A stretch of 64,000 bases of DNA, taken from assembly GCF_000316115.1 (NCBI RefSeq), contig NZ_JH993797.1, forward strand, positions 5,690,486 to 5,754,485. Reading direction: 5' to 3'. Numbering within the stretch: position 1 is the first letter of the stretch; every line of letters begins with the position of its first letter. This DNA is from Leptolyngbya sp. PCC 7375 (GTDB taxonomy: Bacteria; Cyanobacteriota; Cyanobacteriia; Phormidesmidales; Phormidesmidaceae). Below are positions 52,063 through 61,285 of this stretch, piece after piece. The translations under genes and the position numbers were made by a program. The notes beneath the pieces are model-generated. The model had not been told where the DNA came from and did no database searches. It was given only the letters and a program-made list of their open reading frames with translations.

Positions 52063-52854
52063 ATGAAAATGGTCAAGGTTAGCTCACTGCTGCTGTATTT
52101 GGGGATCCCTCTTGTAGGTGCTTCAGTAGCGCTCAATTTTTTCCTATACGGACAACTCGCAAAATACTACGTTGAACTCAATCAAGTCCGTTTAGATCCG
52201 CTGGGCCTTAGCTACTATAAGCCAGACTCTAACTTGAATGACAAGGGAGACAATAAACGAGTCATTATTTTCGGAGACTCTAGAGCTGCTGATTGGCCTA
52301 CCCCTCAAATTAAGGGGTATGAATTTGTCAACCGTGGTGTTGGCGGTCAAACCTCTGCACAAACAAGTCAACGATTCGATTTCCATTTAGGAGATTTAGA
52401 ACCAGACATTGTTGTCATTCAAGTAGGCATAAATGATCTCAAAGCCATTCCACTGATGCCCGATGAACGCAATGTCATCATCGATCTTTGCCGCGCTAAC
52501 ATTCGACAAATAGCAGAAGATGCTAAAGCACTGGGAGCCACGGTCATCATATCCACTATTCTTCCAGTGGGAGAAGTGCCGTTTGTACGCAAACCCGTTT
52601 GGTCAGATGACATAGCCCAAGCCATTTATGAGGTCAATGGATATATTGACTCCTTGCAAAGTGATCAAGTACTGGTGTTTGATGGTTTTTCAGCCATTGC
52701 CGATGAAAAAGGCATGATTCCCCAAGATTTTGGCAAAGATGAGTTGCACCTCAATGCCCAGGGATATGCCGTCTTAAATGAGGCATTTTCTGAGTTTTTT
52801 GACACTGCAACGTTTCCCAGTAACACAGAGATTGCGGAAGCAGACAACATTTAA
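52063..52854 (+). CDS. Membrane-anchored SGNH/GDSL hydrolase
   Basis: 263 residues. An N-terminal hydrophobic segment (about 8-28) exports or anchors it. Catalytic blocks in order: block I IIFGDSRAADWP (Ser near 73), block II RGVGGQTSAQ (Gly), block III VGINDLKA (Asn), block V DELHLNAQGY (Asp/His near 227-230). These enzymes cleave ester bonds of lipids, peptidoglycan or polysaccharides, here presumably in the periplasm. A clean rho-independent terminator follows at 52874-52903. No partner gene on the same strand, so it is monocistronic. Substrate unknown. Confidence 0.88.
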   Translation: MKMVKVSSLLLYLGIPLVGASVALNFFLYGQLAKYYVELNQVRLDPLGLSYYKPDSNLNDKGDNKRVIIFGDSRAADWPTPQIKGYEFVNRGVGGQTSAQTSQRFDFHLGDLEPDIVVIQVGINDLKAIPLMPDERNVIIDLCRANIRQIAEDAKALGATVIISTILPVGEVPFVRKPVWSDDIAQAIYEVNGYIDSLQSDQVLVFDGFSAIADEKGMIPQDFGKDELHLNAQGYAVLNEAFSEFFDTATFPSNTEIAEADNI

Positions 52855-52873
52855 GAATATCCTTAGTGTTGGT

Positions 52874-52903
52874 AACAGCCCCGCCACGGCAGGGCTGTTT
52901 TAT
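52874..52903 (+). terminator. Rho-independent terminator of the SGNH hydrolase gene
   Basis: AACAGCCC (52874-52881) pairs with GGGCTGTT (52892-52899) around a 10-base GC loop and is followed by TTTATT. It begins 20 bases after the stop codon. Confidence 0.85.
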
Positions 52904-52967
52904 TGAGATGGGGAGCTCCCCTGATGTCATAACCCTGATTTAAAATCTTCAGCCTAGGAGATTTTAG

Positions 52968-53435
52968 TTAAAAGCTATATCCAACACCAGCGATGAAGTC
53001 AACATCATCGTCACCATCCTGGAATGGAGACCACACAACAGAGCCGTTAACCAACCATTTGTCATTAACACGATAGTCTGCTCCACCGGTTACAGCAGCT
53101 TCAATGGAGCTATCATCACCGAGCTCACCATTGATACCAGCACCTAGGAAGGGATTAAGGCGACCAGCGGGATCAAGAGAATTGAAATCATAGGTGATGG
53201 GCAGTACATAGGCCACATCTTCGTCATCATCAAAGTCAAAGTCAGTGCTGACAGCGGGACGGACAGAAAGATTATCAGAAAGAGAGAGTTTGCCGTTAAC
53301 AACAAATCCTTCGTCACCACCACCAATCCCGACATAGTTATAGTCAGGTGCTTCTTGAGCAAATGCGGTTAGGGGAGCTGCAGCAAGAACAGCAGCCGTT
53401 AGCCCCAGCGTGCAAAGAATACGATTGAACATCAT
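52968..53435 (-). CDS. Small outer-membrane beta-barrel-like protein
   Basis: 155 residues with a signal peptide cut near AFAQ (about 1-27). The mature part alternates polar and nonpolar residues, with acidic turns (DFDFDDDEDVAYVLP, PFQDGDDDVDFIAG) and ends in GVGYSF, an aromatic C-terminal residue typical of outer-membrane barrels. Likely an 8-stranded barrel. The acidic turns might bind calcium or act as a surface brush. Convergent with the SGNH hydrolase gene. Function not known. Confidence 0.82.
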   Translation of the reverse strand: MMFNRILCTLGLTAAVLAAAPLTAFAQEAPDYNYVGIGGGDEGFVVNGKLSLSDNLSVRPAVSTDFDFDDDEDVAYVLPITYDFNSLDPAGRLNPFLGAGINGELGDDSSIEAAVTGGADYRVNDKWLVNGSVVWSPFQDGDDDVDFIAGVGYSF

Positions 53436-53992
53436 GGTTGAATTCCTCGAAACGTTTTATGGCAGACGGGCTAGTTTTCCATGGGTATTTAGCACCAGAG
53501 ATTACTGAACCTCGCTTGCATGGTCTTGTTGTATCGTTTAGTCCCTAGGAACGCGTAAAAACAGAGGACACTTTTTCTGAGTGGACTATAATTTTAACGC
53601 TATAACCCCTGAAAAATCATTCATTAGAACTGTGACAGTTAGGGATATGACCGTGGTGGCAACGCAACGGCTTACCATAGATAATGTTTGTGATAATGTT
53701 TGTTTCCGAGTGTGTTATTCATGGTGATTTGTCTTCGGTATAGCCTTGCTCTTGCCGCCCTATGGCTGACTATTCTAGTTGGCCTATTTGTACATCCAGT
53801 CTATGCAGCAAACCTCTCCCCTGCACCCGAATCTGCCGCCGCTTATATTATTTCTCCCAGCAATGGTGATACGGTCACAGCGCCCTTCACCGTGCAGTTT
53901 GGCTTGTCGGGCATGGGAATTGCCCCTGCCGGGATAGATCGTCCCAATACAGGTCATCATCATTTACTCGTCGATGTCGATGAGCTACCTAC

Positions 53993-55307
53993 CTGACTGA
54001 CTGACACATCTCAGATGCCCCCATTAATATCTCAAGTCCGACATCGTATTGACCGAATACGGGAAAACCAAATCAGGTCATAGTAACGTTGCTCAGCCTT
54101 GTTGGACGCAAAACAAGGGTCTGGGTCTTTGGGCAATAAGGGGACTGGTTTCAGAAGAGTCCGACCTTTGTGAACGACTCCCTTGAGCCACCGTAAGCCA
54201 ATTTTGAGATAGCTGAGCCCTCGTCTCCAATGGGTATCCACCTGTTGACGTAAGCCTTCACACTGCACCGCCATGCCTTGAGTGGTGCCGTATAACAAGG
54301 CAATGGCGGCCACCAAATAGAGACGCTCTAGAGCTTGAGCGGATCGAATGCGAGAGTCTTCGAGTTCAAAGGCTCCTGATTTGCTATCTAAAAACAACTC
54401 CTCAACCCGAAACCGCAAGGCATATTGCCACAACGTTTGTAGACTCGGTGATTCATCCGTAATCACCGCCCAGGATTCCTTCGTCCCTCGCACGGTTGCC
54501 AAGACTAAATTACATCGATGCTCACCATCTTGCCAGAGCCCCACGTTCTCATAGAGAGTGGCTTCTCCTTTGGGAGGCCACAGCGCTTGTACTTCAATGG
54601 GATGACGGCATGGGCCGTGGAGATGAACATCACACGCAATGCGCAAACAATAGTGCCAACCACTCGCTTGCAACCAACTCATGAGGTCATGGTTGGCAAA
54701 CCCTCGGTCAGCTAACAACATCGTGTTGGGATGCCGACGCAACAGCCAACGGGCACGCCGTAACAAGGGTCGATATTCATCGAACGCAACCATGGCACTT
54801 TCATGCTCTAATACCCGCCATAGAAGTGGTACCGCTCGTCCACAACACACAACCGACAGGTGAATCATACAATAGCGATTCCACAGCATGGTCGTATCCA
54901 ATGCTAGATAGAGTCGATGAGCCCGCCAGTTGGTGAGCGCTAACAACACCAGCGGCAGATACAACCCCTTGACATCAATGAATCGGTTGATGAAAAAGCG
55001 ATGCCACCGACGTTCAAAGCTCTGGGCCTGAGTCGCCCGACTGGGGACGTAGGGTTCCCAAGCGGGGAGGCTAAGTTGACCACTACAGATCAGGGCACTG
55101 ACCATCCAAGCCAGTGTTTTCAGATGCCGGAGGTCTTTGTAACGGCTATGTTGACGCAGGAAGGGCAACAATTGATCATACAGTTGGGTAGAGGCTGACA
55201 TGCATATCACGCTGATGGTTTGGTATCTTCAGCTTTGCATGCCCTCTGCCCATTTCCTTGTCGATCCTTATGGATTCTGGGTTACAGGATTTGTGTCAGG
55301 CAGTCAG
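53993..55307 (-). mobile_element. IS4-family insertion sequence with 9-bp target duplication
   Basis: 1315 bases with inverted repeats CTGACTGMCTGACACA (53993-54008 and complement at 55292-55307) and flanking direct repeat GCTACCTAC at 53984-53992 and 55308-55316. One intact transposase gene on the minus strand. Confidence 0.95.
54032..55201 (-). CDS. IS4-family transposase
   Basis: 389 residues from the ATG at 55201 (GTG at 55210 is also in frame). DDE residues: LYLALDTTMLWNRY, NTMLLADRGFANHD and FRVEELFLDSKSGAFELEDS, the last being the YREK-type box of IS4 proteins. N-terminal helices with a SRYKDLRHLKTLAWM motif bind DNA in relatives. The gene has no frameshift, its ends are intact and the target duplication is perfect, so this copy may still be mobile. 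Confidence 0.92.
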   Translation of the reverse strand: MSASTQLYDQLLPFLRQHSRYKDLRHLKTLAWMVSALICSGQLSLPAWEPYVPSRATQAQSFERRWHRFFINRFIDVKGLYLPLVLLALTNWRAHRLYLALDTTMLWNRYCMIHLSVVCCGRAVPLLWRVLEHESAMVAFDEYRPLLRRARWLLRRHPNTMLLADRGFANHDLMSWLQASGWHYCLRIACDVHLHGPCRHPIEVQALWPPKGEATLYENVGLWQDGEHRCNLVLATVRGTKESWAVITDESPSLQTLWQYALRFRVEELFLDSKSGAFELEDSRIRSAQALERLYLVAAIALLYGTTQGMAVQCEGLRQQVDTHWRRGLSYLKIGLRWLKGVVHKGRTLLKPVPLLPKDPDPCFASNKAEQRYYDLIWFSRIRSIRCRT

Positions 55308-55546
55308 GCTACCTACTCTAACAGAGCCATTGCAAGGTTCTGAACAAGTTCTCCATTATGGTGCCGGTCAAACCGAAACTCAGCTGACCCTAGAACCGGG
55401 CAAACACAGTCTACAGTTGGTACTGGGCAACTATAGCCATATTCCCCACGAAAAACCCGTTATCTCAGAGAAAATCACAGTCACTGTTAAATAACTAGTG
55501 CTTAGCCCATAGCGTCAGCGGTTAACCCACCCCAATCCAAACACCG

Positions 55547-56830
55547 ATGCAATCCTTACCCACGGACCAGCTACTCACCATTGACCGCCAACATGTGTGG
55601 CATCCCTACGCCGCCATGCCCAATCCGTTACCCATTTTCCCGGTCAAGTCGGCACAGGGCGTTTACATTGAGCTAGAGGGAGGGCTGACCCTGGTGGATG
55701 GCATGTCCTCCTGGTGGACCTGCATTCATGGGTATAACCATCCCCGGCTTAACCAGGCAGCTCGCGATCAAATTGATCGCATGTCCCACGTGATGTTTGG
55801 CGGTCTTACCCACCAACCGGCGGTGCAACTGGCTCAGCGATTAGTGGAACTCACGCCAGAACCACTCCAGCAGGTGTTCTTCTGCGACTCTGGTTCAGTG
55901 TCTGTGGAAGTGGCCATGAAGATGGCGATTCAGTATTGGTATAACCTGGGCAAGCCTGGGAAGCATCGCTTTGTAACGGTGCGCGGCGGGTACCATGGCG
56001 ACACCTTTGATGCCATGTCGGTGTGTGACCCCGTTAACGGCATGCACCATCTGTTTAGCAAGGTTCTTCGACAACAGTATTTTGCCGATATTCCTCAGAT
56101 TCCGTTCTGGGGACTGTGGGATGACAGCGATATTGTTAGTTTTGAACAACTTTTGGCGGAAAACCATGGACAGATCGCCGCAGCCATCTTTGAACCTGTG
56201 GTGCAGGGGGCTGGGGGCATGCGGTTTTACAGTCCCGACTATGTGCGTCGTGCCAGAGAGCTCTGTGACCAGTATGGTGTGCTGTTAATTCTGGATGAAA
56301 TCGCCACAGGCTTTGGGCGTACGGGGCAGCTCTTTGCCTGCGAACATGCAAAGATTTCCCCTGACATTTTGTGTATCGGCAAGGCCATGTCCGGTGGGTT
56401 TATGTCGCTGGCGGCAACGCTCACCACACCCCACATTAGTCAGGTGTTTAGCCAGGGCGAAGCAGGGGTGTTTATGCATGGTCCTACGTTTATGGCCAAT
56501 CCTTTGGCCTGTGCCGTCGCCTTAGAGAATCTTGCCATTTTAGACAGCTACGATTGGCAAGCCAAAATCCAGACAATCGAGGCACAGCTAAAGCAAGAGC
56601 TAGCCCCCTGCCGGGCATCATCCTTAGTCAAAGACGTGCGGGTGTTAGGAGCCATTGGCGTTGTCGAACTGCATGAACCGGTGGATATGGCTGTAATTCA
56701 GCCACAGGTAGTAGAGCACGGTGTATGGCTACGCCCCTTTGGTAACCTTATATACACTATGCCGCCTTATATCATTGAGCCTGCCGAGTTGAGTTGCATC
56801 ACCCAGGCAATAGTTGAACTGACTCGTTAA
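55547..56830 (+). CDS. bioA: Adenosylmethionine-8-amino-7-oxononanoate aminotransferase
   Basis: 427 residues, the normal BioA length. PLP enzyme of biotin synthesis that converts KAPA to DAPA using S-adenosylmethionine as amino donor. Landmarks: HVWHPYAAMPNPLPIF at the start, SSWWTCIHGYNHP, FCDSGSVSVEVAMKMA (phosphate cup), LILDEIATGFGRTG (PLP-binding Asp) and CIGKAMSGGFMSLAATL (catalytic Lys near 272). The gene follows the DUF4399 remnant by 52 bases. No other bio gene is in the window. Confidence 0.97.
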   Translation: MQSLPTDQLLTIDRQHVWHPYAAMPNPLPIFPVKSAQGVYIELEGGLTLVDGMSSWWTCIHGYNHPRLNQAARDQIDRMSHVMFGGLTHQPAVQLAQRLVELTPEPLQQVFFCDSGSVSVEVAMKMAIQYWYNLGKPGKHRFVTVRGGYHGDTFDAMSVCDPVNGMHHLFSKVLRQQYFADIPQIPFWGLWDDSDIVSFEQLLAENHGQIAAAIFEPVVQGAGGMRFYSPDYVRRARELCDQYGVLLILDEIATGFGRTGQLFACEHAKISPDILCIGKAMSGGFMSLAATLTTPHISQVFSQGEAGVFMHGPTFMANPLACAVALENLAILDSYDWQAKIQTIEAQLKQELAPCRASSLVKDVRVLGAIGVVELHEPVDMAVIQPQVVEHGVWLRPFGNLIYTMPPYIIEPAELSCITQAIVELTR

Positions 56831-56905
56831 TGTTGTGGTGAGCAGTCGCATTTACCACGGCTAAAATTCATCGTCACAATTCCTATCCAGGATAGGCTTG
56901 TCATC

Positions 56906-57724
56906 ATGATGCGCTTTACTTCAATTAGTCTGCTGACTGTTAGTTTGCTCAGCTTGCTTATAGGATGTAGCCCTCGGGAAACGATTAGATCAGGTGCGAT
57001 CGCACCTGAAGCATCCACACCTCGAACCATCTCAGCGTCCATCTCGAAGACGTTTGAGCTGGATCCAGGTCGCTATTGCTACTTATTAAACAACGGCATG
57101 CGCGCAACGTATTTGCGTTTAACCCTCGACAACCATCAGATTAGCGGCGATGTGCGCTCATCGGTTCAAACCGAAGCAGCAAACGGTTCAACAACCTATG
57201 CCCAAGTGTTTTCAGGTTCACTAATCGAAGACACATCCGTAGTCGACGTTACCACCTGGATTGATAAAGACGTCAAAGACACCCGTGATACCTGGATATT
57301 AACCAGCAATACACTGCAAACCAAAGACAACGTCCTCAATCTAACGGACTGTGAACTTGTTGATCCGGCCTTCCAAGATCACAATGGTCTTGAAGCCAAG
57401 GATCTGCTGACCGGAGCGAATAATGCCAGAACCGAACGGATTGAGTTCGACCCTGGCAAACGCTATGTCATTGCTAGCAATAGGGTAGTGCGAGGGGACC
57501 GGGATATTTATCTGTTCAACGCTAACGGTGGTCAGCAGATGAGTATCAGCCTCCAGGCCACAGAAAATAACGCTGCTTTTGATATCATTTCCCCCAGCGG
57601 TTACATCCTGGCATTTAGCGCCAATAATGAGACGGTTTTCTTGCCCCACACCGGCGATTACCAAGTAGTTGTCGGCGGCATCTCTAGCGATGCTTCCTAT
57701 AATCTGACCCTCAGTCTTCAGTAG
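56906..57724 (+). CDS. Lipoprotein of unknown function
   Basis: 272 residues. Signal peptide with lipobox LLIGC (Cys near 21) predicts a lipoprotein. The mature part has two beta-rich domains: the first (about 50-155) carries DPGRYCYLLNNGMRATYLRL, the second (about 175-272) resembles a bacterial pre-peptidase-like C-terminal beta-sandwich: GKRYVIASNRVVRGDRDIYL, QQMSISLQATENNAAFDIIS, and GDYQVVVGGIS. Such domains appear in secreted proteins as binding modules. No enzyme motif seen. Monocistronic; 75 bases after bioA on the same strand, so possibly co-transcribed. Confidence 0.78.
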   Translation: MMRFTSISLLTVSLLSLLIGCSPRETIRSGAIAPEASTPRTISASISKTFELDPGRYCYLLNNGMRATYLRLTLDNHQISGDVRSSVQTEAANGSTTYAQVFSGSLIEDTSVVDVTTWIDKDVKDTRDTWILTSNTLQTKDNVLNLTDCELVDPAFQDHNGLEAKDLLTGANNARTERIEFDPGKRYVIASNRVVRGDRDIYLFNANGGQQMSISLQATENNAAFDIISPSGYILAFSANNETVFLPHTGDYQVVVGGISSDASYNLTLSLQ

Positions 57725-57735
57725 ATGTTGTGACC

Positions 57736-57754
57736 TATGTGCGCCAAGCTATAT
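57736..57754. repeat. 19-bp dispersed repeat, copy 2
   Basis: Identical to 26716-26734 (TATGTGCGCCAAGCTATAT), here 12 bases after the lipoprotein stop codon. Confidence 0.7.
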
Positions 57755-57860
57755 CAAGCAGAAACGGCTTTTAATTAAGTTTTGCAACAACCTGGTCGTA
57801 AAGTCTAACTAACCACCGATAGGTCATTGCGGTTGCTTGCGGGCACCGAATTGACCTTGT

Positions 57861-58067
57861 TTGTTTGGAAATCTGCCCATGGGTGGTCTGTTACGGAACC
57901 TGGCATGCGCCACAATAATTGTCCCCAATTGTCTGATGGCAGATGCCGTTGCCCAACCACTGAATATAAGAACGGATTGGCCATGTCAGGAACTTTCAGT
58001 AGAGCGTTCGTTTCAGCCAGCTCCCCCCGGTGTGCCCCAAAGACGACTCAGCGGTGGGACACGATAG
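57861..58067 (+). pseudogene. N-terminal fragment resembling a DUF928 protein
   Basis: A 68-codon frame reads like a signal peptide (IIVPNCLMADAVAQ) followed by FQPAPPGVPQRRLSGGTR, which resembles the proline/glycine-rich entry of cyanobacterial DUF928 proteins. It then stops, and no continuation is visible before the convergent gene at 58124. I read it as a remnant. The rest of 57725-58123 holds only the 19-bp repeat. Confidence 0.45.
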
Positions 58068-58123
58068 TAGCCGTTGGCTAAGAAGACTATCCCGGCGAAT
58101 TGCGAAGCAGTACAGCATGCTGA

Positions 58124-59995
58124 CTATGACAATAGTAATACGCCAGAAATTTGTCCCGCACTGATGGATATCAGCACGCAGGCCATCTGTTCTAATTCGA
58201 TTCTTTCAAGGGTGCGCGTAAAATCGGTGGGGCACTTTTGGAATAAGTAGCCAACTGCGATCAGACGACAGTTAAAATTCATCTGAGGATTAGCTAGCAG
58301 AGCTTTAGCCGTATCGGTAGCCTTACTGATTAAAACCAGCAGTTTTTGACAATAGGCATGCCAAAATGCGACCCGAAATGCAGGTTGTTGTCGGTACTTG
58401 TTGACCTGTCTAGGATCAATCATCAGAGCATCGCTTACTTCTGTGAGGGTCATACCAAACAGCAACAGATGAATAATCTCGCTCTGTAAAACCGGTACAT
58501 GGGGGGGGCCTTGGTAGTCAACAGTTGCGAAAAAACAGCCTACCCACCATTTTATAAGCCATAGACGATACTTTGAAGAGATCTGAGCATCAGTCGTCAG
58601 ATTTTGCAATATGGTTAGCAATCTCCCGACAAAATCCAGCATTTTCTTGAGAAAGGCTCGCCAAAAGGCTGTGCGAAAGGTTGATTGCCGTTGGTAAAGG
58701 CTGACCTGACCCCGATCAAGCTGCATCACTTTGGTAATTCTCGATGGAGACATACCAGATAACAACATTTCAATAATTTTGGCTTGAACAGGTTCCACGT
58801 TCTTGAAGGCCTTTAGCTTGCAAGTCCTTGTTTTCAGAGCCTTTTTCCTTAGGTCATCTATGATATGAGCCGGATGTTTGTCATAACCGTTAAGTTCTAT
58901 GTTTTTCCCCGTCGTGGTCAAACTATTCAACAAGGAAGTATTGTCTATCCGATATTTGGGACCCTGCTGACTATTGGCCATCGTGGTCAACACGCCCATT
59001 AGGGTGGCTTTATCCCGACGCTCCATGTTGATACTATGACGGGCCATGCTAAAAGGATATCCTTGCGATCGCAATCGCCGCTTATATTGTGCATCCAGTG
59101 TATGCATTTCAACCATGTACTGCTCTTTTGCCCGACTTTCAATCACAGCAGCATCGGTATCAGGAGCCATGGCTAAACGAACAACAAAAGCACCACCTTG
59201 CTTTTTTTCAATCGATTGGATACAGAGATTAGCATCAACATATTCTTGGCAAAGCGTTTGAAAAGCCTGGGAAAACGCTTGCCAGTCAATACGCCCCTGA
59301 AAAACAAGATCAATCACACGTGTAGTTTGCTGAAAGCCCCTGGCAAACTCACCAGGCTTGAAATTTCTTGTCTTGGGATGTCGCTCTTTTGGCACATCTT
59401 TGAGATAGATATGATCACAAATAACCCCTTCCAATATCGTCGCACCATTGGAAGTCCAGTCTTGTATACAGGCACCGGTAAGCATTGCCTTGGCAAATAC
59501 AGTACCCAACACTTGCGTCTGCATCAAAGCAGCACCACTCAAATTGGCACTGCTCAAATTGGCACTGCTCAAGTTAGCCCGACATAGATTGGCACCACTC
59601 AGATTCGCACCACTCAGATTCGCACCACTTAGATCCACGTCAGGTAAATGCGCCTTGGTTAGATTGGCCCCTCGCAGATCGGTTCTGGCTAGGTTAACAC
59701 CCCGTAACCTGGCTTTACGTAGTTTGGCCCCGCTTAAGTCAGCCTCCGATAGATGAGCCTGAGTCAGATCAGCTTTATACAAATTAGCACCGCTTAACTC
59801 CGCTTTATCTAGCTGCACTCTATGTAGCTTGGCACCGCTGAAATTAACCCCACTCAATTGAGCCGCCAATAAGGTTGCGCCACTTAGATCAGGCACGATT
59901 CCAGGATTATTTAATCTCCACTGATTCCATCGCTGTACACCCTGATGTAGCCGTTCTAAATGCTGTAGATTAGCCACAACGACGCCCTCAATCAA
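58124..59995 (-). CDS. Pentapeptide-repeat protein with two HTH-like C-terminal modules
   Basis: 623 residues. Pentapeptide repeats (A(D/N)LxX) fill about 35-185. A conserved cyanobacterial linker follows (GACIQDWTSNGATILEGVIC, FQGRIDWQAFSQAFQ, KKQGGAFVVRLAM), known next to pentapeptide repeats in other proteins. The C-terminus holds two similar units, near 400-445 and 505-550, each with II(E/H)(M/L)LL-GM, a helix-turn-helix-like part and an FR-AFW-AF end. They look like a terminase-small-subunit or transposase type HTH pair. DNA binding is inference. The combination with pentapeptide repeats is unusual to my knowledge. Surrounding genes give no hint of role. Confidence 0.8.
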   Translation of the reverse strand: MIEGVVVANLQHLERLHQGVQRWNQWRLNNPGIVPDLSGATLLAAQLSGVNFSGAKLHRVQLDKAELSGANLYKADLTQAHLSEADLSGAKLRKARLRGVNLARTDLRGANLTKAHLPDVDLSGANLSGANLSGANLCRANLSSANLSSANLSGAALMQTQVLGTVFAKAMLTGACIQDWTSNGATILEGVICDHIYLKDVPKERHPKTRNFKPGEFARGFQQTTRVIDLVFQGRIDWQAFSQAFQTLCQEYVDANLCIQSIEKKQGGAFVVRLAMAPDTDAAVIESRAKEQYMVEMHTLDAQYKRRLRSQGYPFSMARHSINMERRDKATLMGVLTTMANSQQGPKYRIDNTSLLNSLTTTGKNIELNGYDKHPAHIIDDLRKKALKTRTCKLKAFKNVEPVQAKIIEMLLSGMSPSRITKVMQLDRGQVSLYQRQSTFRTAFWRAFLKKMLDFVGRLLTILQNLTTDAQISSKYRLWLIKWWVGCFFATVDYQGPPHVPVLQSEIIHLLLFGMTLTEVSDALMIDPRQVNKYRQQPAFRVAFWHAYCQKLLVLISKATDTAKALLANPQMNFNCRLIAVGYLFQKCPTDFTRTLERIELEQMACVLISISAGQISGVLLLS

Positions 59996-60290
59996 TCACC
60001 TAATGCTACCCAAGCTATGATTCAGCATTATCTAGGAGTTATTGAAAGTATAGCGAGCCCCAAGGACAAGAGATCTACGACCCATAGCCAATCATCATGC
60101 CTTGCAATCAAGGATGTCATTCATACAGATGTCAATTTTTACAGACATCTCTGGCCGTAACACAGCGCTAAAGTCAAATTCTAAGGAGAACTATTCAAGA
60201 CCTAACAACCTTCTCTCTGCCACAAATATAGGTCCTGAATAGTTGATCGAGTCAGTCTTCTCTCAAACGTTCCAGATACAAGAATGATAG

Positions 60291-60695
60291 CTATTTCAGC
60301 ACCGTATCTAAGATCTCTCTAGCTGGCTGAGCTTTTTCCAGGGCAGTTTGGTAGTCACTGTAGATTCGCACCAATTTAGAAAGGCCACTGACACCTGTCT
60401 TTAACTGCTCTAATTCATCTCCCGACAGCAATTCTCCATCCAGCATACGCACAATTAAAGGTTTGATGTCGCCCACTTCTTGGCGCGACTTCTGTAGCTT
60501 ATCCACTGTGGTCATTAACGTTTTGAGGGCGCTGAAGATCGTGTCCAAGTTTCCAGTATCTACAGCGGGTGCAGCTTCGGGAGCTGCTGTTTTAGCAGGA
60601 GCTGCTGCTTTAGCGGGAGTTGCTGCTTTGGTTGGGGCAGTATCCACGGCTTCAGAAGCAGCAGTGGACGTTTTACTCGCATCGCGTGGTGCCAT
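60291..60695 (-). CDS. Ala/Pro-rich hypothetical protein with helical C-terminus
   Basis: 134 residues from the ATG at 60695 (an ATG at 60719 is in frame). The first 45 residues are a low-complexity Ala/Pro/Lys tail with a repeated KAATPAKAAAPAKTAAP pattern. The rest is helical: LDTIFSALKTLMTTVDKLQK, QEVGDIKPLIVRMLDGELLSGDE and a DYQTALEKAQPAREILDTVLK end. It resembles small basic, disordered-tail proteins that bind nucleic acid or other proteins, but no family is recognised. No signal peptide. Confidence 0.6.
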   Translation of the reverse strand: MAPRDASKTSTAASEAVDTAPTKAATPAKAAAPAKTAAPEAAPAVDTGNLDTIFSALKTLMTTVDKLQKSRQEVGDIKPLIVRMLDGELLSGDELEQLKTGVSGLSKLVRIYSDYQTALEKAQPAREILDTVLK

Positions 60696-60817
60696 GGGTC
60701 TCTCAGGTAAGAACAGCACCTAGTTTAGGTGCTTTCCGCCGATATGGATACGGATGTTATGAGATACGATCACTAAAACTTACTTAAGATTCCATTGATA
60801 AGGCTAAATTGGCCGCC

Positions 60818-61114
60818 CTAGGTACATAGACGAGCTTTATCAGCCGATACATTAGCCTGCTTAATCTGCCGATAGCCTAAGCTGTCGTTAGCGCAGTTTT
60901 GCTCAAATTCATAAAAGAGAACGGGTAGTTTTTGAAGATAGTTGCGATCGCTAAACTGCCCAATTAAATCCGCCGTCCGACCTAAATCTGCCAAACCTGA
61001 AATATCCGAGATCGGGCATGCTTGCATAAAAAGATTTTCCAAACAAGCAACAACGTGACGTATACATAATCCTTCAAACGTCTGATGCTTAAACCAGACA
61101 CAGGGATTCAGCAT
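60818..61114 (-). CDS. Small hypothetical protein
   Basis: 98 residues, not recognised. It is Cys-rich for its size (CVWFKHQTFEGLCIRHVVAC, ACPISDISG, NCANDSL) and otherwise helical, without signal peptide. Codon use is ordinary, and it lies in the same direction as bicA, 171 bases downstream of that gene's stop. It may be a real small protein or a chance frame. Confidence 0.4.
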   Translation of the reverse strand: MLNPCVWFKHQTFEGLCIRHVVACLENLFMQACPISDISGLADLGRTADLIGQFSDRNYLQKLPVLFYEFEQNCANDSLGYRQIKQANVSADKARLCT

Positions 61115-61285
61115 GATCAGAAAGCATCATTTTTATACGTTCCAAGGATACGTTGGGGGATATCAATAAAATGTCATCAATGCCCCCAACGTACTAACCA
61201 TGATTTAAGACCGTTGTGCACTGAGAATGAACTAATTATGAGAGACCTGTCATTTATCCCCTCAGGAGACTCCAGTCTGGCTCAC

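Larger units (their letters stand above)
53721..55494 (+). pseudogene. DUF4399 gene split by an IS4 insertion
   Basis: The reading frame runs from ATG 53721 with a signal peptide (about 1-29, ending PVYA) to 53992, then continues after the IS from 55317 to 55494. Removing the element and one copy of the 9-bp duplication restores an uninterrupted protein of about 150 residues across VDVDELPTLTEPLQGSEQVL. Family landmarks are GMGIAPAGIDRPNTGHHHLL before the break and GAGQTETQLTLEPGKHSLQL plus SEKITVTVK after it. DUF4399 proteins are small periplasmic proteins of unknown function. The exact restoration shows a recent loss of function. Confidence 0.9.

Noticed and set aside
57827..58081. 84-codon ORF overlapping the DUF928-like frame
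   Set aside because: Another frame of the remnant, with no protein-like features.
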